NCBI GenBank assembly: GCA_035505995.1
Contig: DATJQF010000201.1
Span: 1 to 6,061 of the forward strand
Direction: 5' to 3'
DNA from: DATJQF01 sp035505995
Lineage (GTDB): Bacteria > Bacteroidota > Bacteroidia > Bacteroidales > FEN-979
DNA: 6,061 nucleotides
The notes below the pieces were generated by a model. The model ran no database searches. It was given only the letters and a program-made list of their open reading frames with translations, and was not told the origin of the DNA. Below are positions 1-5,772 of this stretch, piece after piece (the first letter of the stretch is position 1; every line of letters starts with the position of its first letter). The position numbers and the translations under genes were made by a program.

Positions 1-1405
1 AAAGCAACGTGCCGTCGGGTAGGGTATAGTTCGATGAGAACTGGTATCCGGCCGCATTGTTAAAGGTCGGAGGCGTCCTCAGCAATCCGAGCATCACGCC
101 GGAGGTGTTGGATCCCTGTTGGATGCGGTCGGCGGCGGTAATGATATAATTGGCGGATCCGGAAATTTTGAAATGATCGGAAAGCTTGGTTTCGCCTGAC
201 AGCTTGAAGTTGTTCCTGCGGAATTTGTTATTGGGGACAATTCCTTTTTGCTGGTTATCGGAAAAGCTGAAATAGAAATTGGCTACATCGCTTCCGCCGC
301 TCAGGGCCAGGGTGTTATTGGTAGTGACCCCGGTCTGGAAGAAATCATAGGGATCGTAGGTGGTCACAGAACCCTGGGCATTCGGGTCACTCTGGCCGAC
401 GATCCTCCCATCCACGTCAAAGTCTTTCCACTGGTAATTAGCCCAGTCGCCTCCGTCGGTATTGGTCTTCGACATGCGGCAGGTGTCCAGTTTGGGTCCC
501 CAGCTGAATTTATTCCCGGAGATCCAGTTGCCGCCGGAACCCTGCCCGAATTCCTGCTGCCGGGCCGGCAGCCGGCTCACCTGGTCGAACTGCACATACG
601 ATCCGAAATTCACGGCGATCTTTTTGCCGGTGGTCGCTTTCCCTTTTTTCGTCGTGATCACCACGGCGCCGGATGCAGCGCGCAACCCGTACAGAGCGGT
701 GGCAGCACCTCCCTTCAGGATGTTGACGGATTCGATGTCATCCGGGTTAAGGTCGACGGCGCGGTTTGAGAAACCAACGCCATCCACGCCCTGGCCCTGG
801 GCCACGTTTGGATTGGCTCCCCCGGTTTCAGAGCCGGCGATGGGAACACCGTCCACTACGAAGAGGGGCTGGTTGTTCCCGGTGATGGACTGGACGCCAC
901 GGATCTGCAGGTAGGAAGCGCCCCCCGCCATACCGCTGGAGCTGATGACCTGGACGTCGGCAGCTTTCCCGGTAAGAGAGTTAACAATATCCGTGCGGGC
1001 TGCTTTCTGAATATCCTCTGATCCTACTTCCTGGACCGAATAACTCAAAGCCTTGGTCTCACGGGGAATACCAATGGCCGTGACCACAATTTCATCCATA
1101 TTCATAATGTCGGGATCCAGAACAACATCCAGGGTATTGGATTCGCCCAGAGTTACTTCCTTGGTCTTCATCCCAACATAAGAAAATATGAGGATGTTGT
1201 ACTTGGTAGGAACGGACAGTACATATTTACCGTCAACGTTCGTCGTCGTACCGATAGTGGTACTTTTAACAACGATCGTCACGCCCGGAATCGGAGCTTT
1301 GTCTTCCGAGGAAGTAACTGTTCCGGAGACGACACGCGTTTGTGCGAACACTCCCTGCAACCCCACAAAGAAAAGGAAAGCAAGGAAAATGGTAAATTTT
1401 CTCAT
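1..1405 (-). CDS. SusC/RagA-family TonB-dependent outer-membrane receptor, N-terminal part (runs off left edge)
   Basis: This is the first 468 residues of an outer-membrane receptor that imports glycans or other large ligands using TonB energy. Family members are about 1000 residues, so more than half lies outside the window. Residues 1-21 form a signal peptide (charged MRKF, hydrophobic core, likely cut at VFA|Q). Residues 26-98 fit the CarboxypepD_reg-like beta domain that precedes the plug in this family. DEIVVTA at 104-110 is the TonB-box-like segment. The plug spans about 115-255 and shows IRGVQSITGNNQPLFVVDG (168-186) and ALYGLRAASGAVVITTKKG (237-255), close to the SusC hallmark ALYGSRAANG. 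Barrel strands begin near 262. No STN domain precedes the plug, so there is no sign of direct sigma/anti-sigma signalling. The ATG at 1403-1405 is chosen because it starts the signal peptide and follows an A-rich stretch (ACAAAAAGCAAC). The substrate cannot be told from this part, and no SusD is in view. Confidence 0.95.
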   Translation of the reverse strand, partial: MRKFTIFLAFLFFVGLQGVFAQTRVVSGTVTSSEDKAPIPGVTIVVKSTTIGTTTNVDGKYVLSVPTKYNILIFSYVGMKTKEVTLGESNTLDVVLDPDIMNMDEIVVTAIGIPRETKALSYSVQEVGSEDIQKAARTDIVNSLTGKAADVQVISSSGMAGGASYLQIRGVQSITGNNQPLFVVDGVPIAGSETGGANPNVAQGQGVDGVGFSNRAVDLNPDDIESVNILKGGAATALYGLRAASGAVVITTKKGKATTGKKIAVNFGSYVQFDQVSRLPARQQEFGQGSGGNWISGNKFSWGPKLDTCRMSKTNTDGGDWANYQWKDFDVDGRIVGQSDPNAQGSVTTYDPYDFFQTGVTTNNTLALSGGSDVANFYFSFSDNQQKGIVPNNKFRRNNFKLSGETKLSDHFKISGSANYIITAADRIQQGSNTSGVMLGLLRTPPTFNNAAGYQFSSNYTLPDGTLL

Positions 1406-1535
1406 AACTGTTGCTTTTTGTTAGTAAAAGATTTAATGATGATCAGAGAAATTCACGTATGATGCAGCATGACACCTGAAGACTGCCATCCCACATGGAA
1501 AATATGATGAGTTGATGTTTGCGTGTCATCTTACC
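1406..1535 (-). promoter_or_regulatory. Putative long 5' leader of the SusC-family gene
   Basis: If the promoter at 1541-1572 is used, the transcript starts near 1535 and carries about 130 nt before the receptor start codon. The leader contains a 28-codon open frame (1443-1529), a 7-bp complementary pair (GTGTCAT at 1523-1529 with ATGACAC at 1469-1475, plus-strand reading) that would pair the ATG of that small frame, and a small CCAT/ATGG hairpin inside the loop. The motif ATGATG (plus strand) occurs three times, at 1436, 1459 and 1504. None of these is strong alone: a 7-bp inverted match is expected about once in every two random stretches of this length. I see no known riboswitch. Confidence 0.3.
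1443..1529 (-). other. Candidate small upstream ORF (28 aa) in the SusC leader
   Basis: An ATG at 1527-1529 opens a frame of 28 codons ending in TGA at 1443-1445. The peptide starts MTRKHQLIIF, has MWDG at 12-15 and a Cys-Cys pair at 21-22, and ends REFL. Its start would lie only about 6 nt from the inferred transcript start, so it would be almost leaderless, and its stop is 37 nt before the receptor start codon. It could be a leader peptide affecting expression of the receptor, or simply chance. There is no homology support, and a frame this short is not rare by chance. Confidence 0.2.
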
Positions 1536-1540
1536 CTATG

Positions 1541-1572
1541 CAATTTTAATAATTAATTCTAACGAAAACAAA
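1541..1572 (-). promoter_or_regulatory. Candidate Bacteroidota housekeeping-sigma promoter for the SusC-family gene
   Basis: On the minus strand TTTG (1572-1569) is followed by 20 nt and then TAAAATTG (1548-1541). The Bacteroidota consensus is TTTG, 19-21 nt, TAnnTTTG, so the -33 box is exact, the spacing fits, and the -7 box has one mismatch. A run of T lies directly upstream of the -33 box, as an UP-like element might. It lies between the end of the hisS-hutH run and the receptor gene, so the receptor probably has its own transcript. Confidence 0.5.
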
Positions 1573-1593
1573 AAAAATAATATAATTTTTTTT
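1570..1593. repeat. A8-N8-T8 inverted repeat
   Basis: Eight A, the octamer TAATATAA, then eight T form a perfect 8-bp A/T inverted repeat with an 8-nt centre. It sits between the last codon of the membrane-protein pair and the SusC promoter, and touches the -33 box. It could be a bent or easily melted promoter-upstream element or a very weak bidirectional terminator. It has no G/C stem, so I do not call it a terminator. Confidence 0.4.
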
Positions 1594-1630
1594 CCAATCA
1601 ATAACAGGCTGAAAGAGAATATATCAGCGA

Positions 1631-2077
1631 TCAGATGCGACTTTGGGAAGATCCCATTTTCCGGTAAAATACTCCGAAAAAGATGATCAGGGCTATGTAA
1701 ACGGCGGTCGTTCCCACCGGAACATGACTCCGGAAAAGCTGGAACAGGGTGATCAGCAGGGCGGAGACGGCAAAAAGAAAAAAGCCCCGCTTCTTCATCT
1801 TCCACATCAGAAGAGTCCCGGCGAAGCAGGCCGAGTGAAGCACGAACATTCCGATCGTGTAGACAAGCACGACGCTTTCCCGGACCAGGGTACCTGTCAG
1901 ATAATAATTGAGCACCTCGGTGATCGTGCCTGAATAGAAAACGGAGAAAAGGAACAGGAGGGAGATCAGCCCGAAAAAGACCAGGGAGAACAGGCAGAGC
2001 AGGGTCACTCCCAGCGGCCGCCGGATCCCGCCGGAGAATTCCTGCCTGGTTTTGTTTTCCTCAGGTTCCGGGGTCAT
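1631..2077 (-). CDS. Small four-helix membrane protein, second of a paralogous pair
   Basis: This is a 148-residue protein of unknown function that should sit in the inner membrane. A polar N-terminus with GGIRRPLG at 16-23 leads into four hydrophobic segments at about 23-48, 67-92, 98-115 and 121-138, with WKMKKRG (92-98) as a basic turn between helices 2 and 3. There is no signal peptide and no catalytic motif. The frame is open further upstream, but the ATG at 2075-2077 is chosen because the added 66 residues would only be an out-of-frame copy of the gene before it, and because this ATG forms a 4-nt ATGA overlap with that gene's stop, typical of translational coupling. It resembles its neighbour in length, helix layout and the pattern RP..(L/V)T.LC...F, then MKKRGF versus LKKTGF. 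It is probably the last gene of the hisS run. I do not recognise the family and give no function. Confidence 0.8.
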   Translation of the reverse strand: MTPEPEENKTRQEFSGGIRRPLGVTLLCLFSLVFFGLISLLFLFSVFYSGTITEVLNYYLTGTLVRESVVLVYTIGMFVLHSACFAGTLLMWKMKKRGFFLFAVSALLITLFQLFRSHVPVGTTAVYIALIIFFGVFYRKMGSSQSRI

Positions 2078-2523
2078 GACATATATTTTAGTTGCAGGGC
2101 ATACAGGATGACGAAAATCCCCGAAAGGATCAGGTCGAAGACCGAAGGACCCGGCATCTTCAGGAAATACATCGGGGCGAGGATCAGCAGGATCTGTGCG
2201 ATGGTGTACAGATGAAACCCTGTTTTTTTCAGGTTGACCATCATCCAGGCACCTGTCAGGGAAAGTCCGTAGCAAAAGGAGTTGAACAGGAAAAAAGAGG
2301 GCCTGGCCTCCAGCAGCAGATCCATTCCCGGAAGGCTCATCGATTTGGACAGGGCCGTCATGAGGGAGGTGAAGGTGTCGAAAAAAACGGAGACCAGGAG
2401 CCCCGATATGAGGTTCATCCCGCTTCCGATAAAAGTAAGGGTGCAGAGGACCGTCAGCAGGACAGGCCGGGCAGGCCTGGCAGGCCTCGGTCTGGGCTCC
2501 GTACCGGTGGGGGTTTCTTCCAT
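2074..2523 (-). CDS. Small four-helix membrane protein, first of a paralogous pair
   Basis: This 149-residue protein has a Pro/Arg-rich N-terminus (RPRPARPARP at 11-20) and four hydrophobic segments at about 21-46, 76-97, 103-121 and 127-147, with a polar stretch at 47-75 and a basic turn NLKKTGF at 97-103. The segment LLTVLCTLTFIGSG at 22-35 looks like the first helix of uncharacterised membrane proteins I recall from Bacteroidota; I cannot confirm this here. The ATG at 2521-2523 lies 7 nt after the hutH stop, so the two are almost certainly co-transcribed. The gene ends inside the ATGA shared with the next one. The role is unknown. Its place after hutH allows a link to histidine or urocanate handling, but nothing in the residues shows transport activity. 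Confidence 0.82.
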   Translation of the reverse strand: MEETPTGTEPRPRPARPARPVLLTVLCTLTFIGSGMNLISGLLVSVFFDTFTSLMTALSKSMSLPGMDLLLEARPSFFLFNSFCYGLSLTGAWMMVNLKKTGFHLYTIAQILLILAPMYFLKMPGPSVFDLILSGIFVILYALQLKYMS

Positions 2524-2530
2524 GCCTGAT

Positions 2531-4054
2531 TTATTCCAGCGGACCCGTGATCTTTTCGACTTCAGTCAGGATTTCGCACGACCGTACGAGTTCCTTCATG
2601 CGGGTGTGATCGTCATAAAGCGGACGGTCCACGTCCAGGAAGTCCACATATTTCCGGATCACCTCCTTCGCGCGGGTCACCCCGTTCCCGAATTTGAAGT
2701 CGCGGAAATCCAGGGCCTGAGCCGCGGCCATGAATTCGATGCCAAGGATGCCGTAAGCATTGTCAAGGATCTGGAAATTCTTGATGGCGGTATTCATTCC
2801 CATGGAGACAAAATCTTCCTGGTCGGCTGCCGCGGGGATCGACTGGATGGAAGCCGGCATCGAGAGGATCCGCTGCTCGACAATCTGCATATCGGCAGTA
2901 TACTGGCTGAGCATCAGTCCTGAAAACATCCCGGCGCCTTTGGTGAGAAATGCCGGCAACCCCACGCTGAGAGCGGGATTGTTAAGCCGGTTCATCCTTC
3001 TTTCCGAGAGTACGGAGACCATGGTGATCGCGGCCCCTGCCATATCCATGGGAAGCGATACGGGCGATCCCTGGAAGTTGGCGCCCGACAGCTGCAGGTT
3101 CTCATCGGGGAAGAAAATGGGATTATCACCTACCCCGTTAAGCTCGGTCTCCACCTGGGAGCGTGCCCAGGCCAGCGCATCATGCGCGGCTCCGATCACC
3201 TGGGGAGTGGACCGCATCGAATAGGCATCCTGCACCTTGCTTTTAAGCTTGCCTTCTGCCAGGTCCCCGCCTGCCACTATTTTCCGGATGGCCGCCGCGC
3301 TCCGCACGGCGCCTTTGAATCCCCTCGCCTCATGGATGCGGGCCTTGTAGGGCCCGAGGTTCGCTTTCAGCGCTTCCAGCGACATGGCTGCCGCAATTTC
3401 CGCCTGCTTCAGCCAGTGGTTGGCATCATACAGGAAAAGTGCCGACATGGCCGTCATGACATTGCATCCGTTGATCGCAGCCAGCCCGTCCCTGGCCTGC
3501 AGCCCCGGCACCGGGATCCCTGCTTTATCCAGCGCTTCCCTGCCTTCCATGAGCTTTCCTTTGTAATAGGCACGTCCTTCGCCCATCATCAGCAGCGCGA
3601 TCTGCGACATGGGGGCCAGGTCGCCGCAGGCGCCCACCGAGCCTTTCTGGCAGACATACGGCGTGACCCCTTTGTTCAGCATGTCGATCAGCGTTTGCGT
3701 GATCTCCAGCCGGTTCCCGGAGTTGCCATGCGCATGCACGTTTGCGCGGCCGAGCATGGCTCCTCTCACATAATCCAACGGCATCGGATCCCCGATGCCG
3801 GCCGCATGATTGTAAATAAGATATTTCTGGAAGTCCTTCACCTGGTCGTCGTTCAGGACTACCTCCGAGAATTCTCCGATCCCCGTATTCACCCCGTACA
3901 TGATCTCATGCGCTTCGATCTTCTTTTCGAGCATGGCGCGGCAGCGATGGATCCGCTCAACCGCGGCAGGATCCAGGGAGACCTTCTCCTGGTTACGGGC
4001 TACCCGCACTACCTCTTCGATCGTCAGGTTGGCTCCGGTTATTACAAGTGTCAT
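2531..4054 (-). CDS. hutH: Histidine ammonia-lyase family enzyme with an Ala-Cys-Gly MIO triad
   Basis: This 507-residue cytoplasmic enzyme has the usual HAL length and should convert L-histidine to trans-urocanate and ammonia, the first step of histidine breakdown. Key residues, compared with Pseudomonas putida HAL, are Tyr53 in YGVNTG, His83 in NHAAG, Asn195 in INGC, Gln275/Tyr278/Arg281 in QDAYSMR, Phe327 in NFQG and Glu413 in DQEDFVSM. His83 and the Glu of QED favour histidine over tyrosine or phenylalanine. The cofactor-forming triad is Ala142-Cys143-Gly144 (TGC codon at 3626-3628) where nearly all family members have Ala-Ser-Gly. An engineered S143C P. putida enzyme is known to mature to active enzyme, so activity is plausible. 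Other departures from the proteobacterial type are Asn82 where HAL has Ser and RGFKGA at 244-249 where RPHPGQ is usual. An in-frame TAA lies 9 nt upstream, so the ATG at 4052-4054 is the first possible ATG. It starts 22 nt after hisS and ends 7 nt before a membrane protein gene. A related aromatic amino acid lyase or aminomutase is the main alternative. Confidence 0.9.
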   Translation of the reverse strand: MTLVITGANLTIEEVVRVARNQEKVSLDPAAVERIHRCRAMLEKKIEAHEIMYGVNTGIGEFSEVVLNDDQVKDFQKYLIYNHAAGIGDPMPLDYVRGAMLGRANVHAHGNSGNRLEITQTLIDMLNKGVTPYVCQKGSVGACGDLAPMSQIALLMMGEGRAYYKGKLMEGREALDKAGIPVPGLQARDGLAAINGCNVMTAMSALFLYDANHWLKQAEIAAAMSLEALKANLGPYKARIHEARGFKGAVRSAAAIRKIVAGGDLAEGKLKSKVQDAYSMRSTPQVIGAAHDALAWARSQVETELNGVGDNPIFFPDENLQLSGANFQGSPVSLPMDMAGAAITMVSVLSERRMNRLNNPALSVGLPAFLTKGAGMFSGLMLSQYTADMQIVEQRILSMPASIQSIPAAADQEDFVSMGMNTAIKNFQILDNAYGILGIEFMAAAQALDFRDFKFGNGVTRAKEVIRKYVDFLDVDRPLYDDHTRMKELVRSCEILTEVEKITGPLE

Positions 4055-4076
4055 AGAATATGGTTATGGTTGGTCA

Positions 4077-5471
4077 TTAGTAATTATCTCCTGCCTCTTC
4101 TTTCCTCATTCCCACCTCGAAGAGGATCTCCTCTTCCCTCATTTCTCTTTGTTCACCGGTTCCCATGTTACGCAGCATGATCATCCCGGTGCTCATCTCC
4201 TCTTCCCCGATGATGGCGGCAAAGGGGATGCCTCTCCGACCCGCGTATTCCAGCTGTTTTTTCAGCTTGGCGGCCGAAGGAAAGATCTCGGCGGCGATGC
4301 CTGCCTCCCGGAACCGTTCGGCAACTTGCATGGAATAACTTTCTTCCGCGGAACCCAGGTTCAGGAACAGGATCTGCGCGGAGGTCCCGATCTGTACGGG
4401 GAAAAGATCCTGTTCGTTCATCAGGTCAAAAATCCGGTCGGCGCCGAAGGAGATGCCGACTCCTGAAACCCCCGGCAAGCCGAAGATCCCGGTCAGATCG
4501 TCGTACCGGCCCCCGCCGCAGATGCTTCCAATGGAGGCGCCTAAGGCTTTGACCTCGAAGATCGTTCCCGTATAATAATTGAGTCCCCTCGCCAGGGTGA
4601 TATCAAAATCGAACTTATTATGAAGCTCCAGCTTCCTCAGGTATTCGAGGACAAACCGCGTTTCGGCGAGTCCTTTCCTGCCGGCCTCTGAATGCTGCAG
4701 GAGCTCTTCCAGGAAAAGGAATTTATCTTTTATTTTTCCTTCCAGCCGCAGCAGCGGCTCCAGCTTCGTTACGGCGTCTTCCGGGATCCCGGAAAGCCTG
4801 AGCTCTTCCATCACGGGCTCCAGTCCGGCCTTCTCAAGCTTGTCCATCGCTACCGTGATATCCATCATCCGTTCCTTCTGTCCGATCGACTCGGCAACCC
4901 CTTCCAGGATTTTCCGGTTGTTGATGCGCAGGATGGCCCCGATCCCCAGGTCCGAGAACACCCGGTCGGCGATCTGTGCCAGCTCCACTTCACAAAGCAG
5001 GGAATCGCTGCCGATGACATCCACGTCGCACTGGAAGAACTCGCGGTAGCGTCCTTTCTGCGGACGGTCGGCCCTCCATACCGGCTGGATCTGATACCGG
5101 CGGAAGGGGAACGCGATCTCATGCTGGTGCTGTACAACATACCGGGCGAATGGCACGGTTAGATCATAGCGAAGCCCTTTTTCCGTGATCGCCTGGGTGA
5201 GCCGGCTCAGGTCCTTTGTTCCGCCGATATCCTCCGTGATATTCTCCAGGTAATTGCCCGAGTTGAGGATCCGGAATAACAGTTTGTCTCCTTCCTCCCC
5301 GTATTTTCCCAGAAGGGTGGTAAGATTCTCCATCGCAGGGGTCTCGATGGGCTGATACCCGTAGCTCCGGAAAATCTGCCGGATCGTGTCGAAGATATAG
5401 TCCCTCCGCGCCATTTCGGCGGGAGAGAAATCCCGCGTGCCTTTGGGTACGGATGGTTTTTGAGGCGTCAT
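4077..5471 (-). CDS. hisS: Histidine--tRNA ligase (class II aminoacyl-tRNA synthetase)
   Basis: This 464-residue cytoplasmic enzyme attaches histidine to tRNA-His using ATP. The class II core spans about 1-350: KGTRDF (10-15), motif 1 around TPAMEN (44-49), RYDLTVPFAR (101-110), motif 2 FRRYQIQPVWRADRPQKGR (123-141) followed by REFFQCDVDVIG, the HisRS signatures LARGLNYYTGTIFE (293-306) and CGGGRYDDLTG (318-328), and motif 3 GVGISFGADRI (337-347). The C-terminal anticodon-binding domain runs from about 365 to 445. It is about 40 residues longer than E. coli HisS (424), as usual in Bacteroidota, and Asn replaces the more common Asp in RGLDYY. The ATG at 5469-5471 directly precedes the conserved N-terminus and has AGGA seven nt upstream. 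A -7 element at 5492-5499 would give a leader of only about 15 nt. It appears to be the first gene of a run with hutH and two membrane proteins, an unusual setting for an essential synthetase. Confidence 0.97.
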   Translation of the reverse strand: MTPQKPSVPKGTRDFSPAEMARRDYIFDTIRQIFRSYGYQPIETPAMENLTTLLGKYGEEGDKLLFRILNSGNYLENITEDIGGTKDLSRLTQAITEKGLRYDLTVPFARYVVQHQHEIAFPFRRYQIQPVWRADRPQKGRYREFFQCDVDVIGSDSLLCEVELAQIADRVFSDLGIGAILRINNRKILEGVAESIGQKERMMDITVAMDKLEKAGLEPVMEELRLSGIPEDAVTKLEPLLRLEGKIKDKFLFLEELLQHSEAGRKGLAETRFVLEYLRKLELHNKFDFDITLARGLNYYTGTIFEVKALGASIGSICGGGRYDDLTGIFGLPGVSGVGISFGADRIFDLMNEQDLFPVQIGTSAQILFLNLGSAEESYSMQVAERFREAGIAAEIFPSAAKLKKQLEYAGRRGIPFAAIIGEEEMSTGMIMLRNMGTGEQREMREEEILFEVGMRKEEAGDNY

Positions 5472-5491
5472 TTCTGGATCCTAACTCTGTG

Positions 5492-5499
5492 CAAACCTA
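5492..5499 (-). promoter_or_regulatory. Candidate -7 element of the hisS promoter
   Basis: The minus strand reads TAGGTTTG, an exact match to the Bacteroidota -7 box TAnnTTTG, ending 20 nt before the hisS ATG. The -33 position (19-21 nt upstream) does not hold TTTG; the nearest is a poor GGTTC. Transcription would begin near 5486, giving a leader of about 15 nt. This promoter would serve hisS and probably the three genes after it. Confidence 0.45.
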
Positions 5500-5570
5500 C
5501 ATGAAATTTTCGAATTGAACCGCAGTACCGTAATGAAAAATTATGGCCTTCCGGGGACAGCAAGTAATGG

Positions 5571-5588
5571 TTCAGTTTTCAGTTTTCA
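5571..5588 (-). repeat. Heptamer repeat tract, TGAAAAC type, about 2.5 copies
   Basis: Plus strand TTCAGTT TTCAGTT TTCA, or TGAAAAC repeats on the minus strand. Short intergenic runs of GTGAAAA-like heptamers are something I recall from Bacteroidota genomes; the origin is unknown to me. A related tract lies at 5743-5756 in the opposite orientation. Confidence 0.5.
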
Positions 5589-5742
5589 CTATTATATTCG
5601 CATTTTCTCACTGTTCCTAATTCAGTACAAATGAGATCCATCCGTATGGGGAAATCCGTTCTTAAGGAGTAACGCTTCATGCCGGGTCTTATATTATCGG
5701 CGATACGGGATTATCCGGACGAAAGAAGGAAAAGAGAAGAGA

Positions 5743-5756
5743 GAAAAGTGAAAAGT
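5743..5756 (+). repeat. Heptamer repeat tract, GAAAAGT type, two copies
   Basis: Two exact copies of GAAAAGT end a purine-rich stretch that starts near 5721. The unit differs by one base from the TGAAAAC unit on the opposite strand at 5571-5588, so the two tracts form an imperfect inverted pair about 155 nt apart. The tract lies just after the ettA stop codon. Confidence 0.45.
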
Positions 5757-5772
5757 ATCCTGTTCCCGGAAA

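Larger units (their letters stand above)
5472..5772. other. Intergenic region between ettA and hisS
   Basis: This 301-nt stretch has no gene I accept. It holds a candidate hisS -7 element near its hisS end, a heptamer repeat tract at 5571-5588, and a purine-rich stretch (plus strand) at 5721-5757 that ends in a second heptamer tract at 5743-5756. I found no GC-rich hairpin followed by a T run after the ettA stop, so the ettA terminator is unresolved. Short open frames here (minus 5579-5680, plus from 5679) look like chance. Confidence 0.6.

Noticed and set aside
248..1424. Plus-strand open frames of 78-173 codons opposite the SusC-family gene
   Set aside because: The minus-strand frame here has a signal peptide and clear SusC plug motifs; the plus-strand translations show no domain and are shadows.
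1612..1634. Weak hairpin (GCTGA...TCAGC, 5 bp) around the stop of the second membrane protein as a terminator
   Set aside because: The stem is short, the loop is 11 nt, and the T run lies some 35 nt further on; not a credible intrinsic terminator.
2078..2275. N-terminal extension of the second membrane protein by 66 residues
   Set aside because: It lies wholly within the first membrane protein gene in another frame, and the ATG forming the ATGA overlap gives a protein matching its paralogue in length.
4865..5140. 91-codon minus-strand frame inside hisS
   Set aside because: Ser/Arg-rich out-of-frame reading of the HisS catalytic core.
2092..5162. Long plus-strand frames, up to 332 codons, opposite hutH, hisS and the membrane proteins
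   Set aside because: They overlap strongly recognised minus-strand genes, and their translations are low-complexity or Pro/Arg/His-rich without motifs.
5579..5680. 33-codon minus-strand frame in the ettA-hisS gap
   Set aside because: It ends inside the heptamer repeat tract, has no recognisable pattern or start context, and is of a length expected by chance.
5472..5772. T-box-like or other riboswitch controlling hisS
   Set aside because: The predicted leader is only about 15 nt, and I see no T-box-like sequence or terminator/antiterminator pair in the gap.
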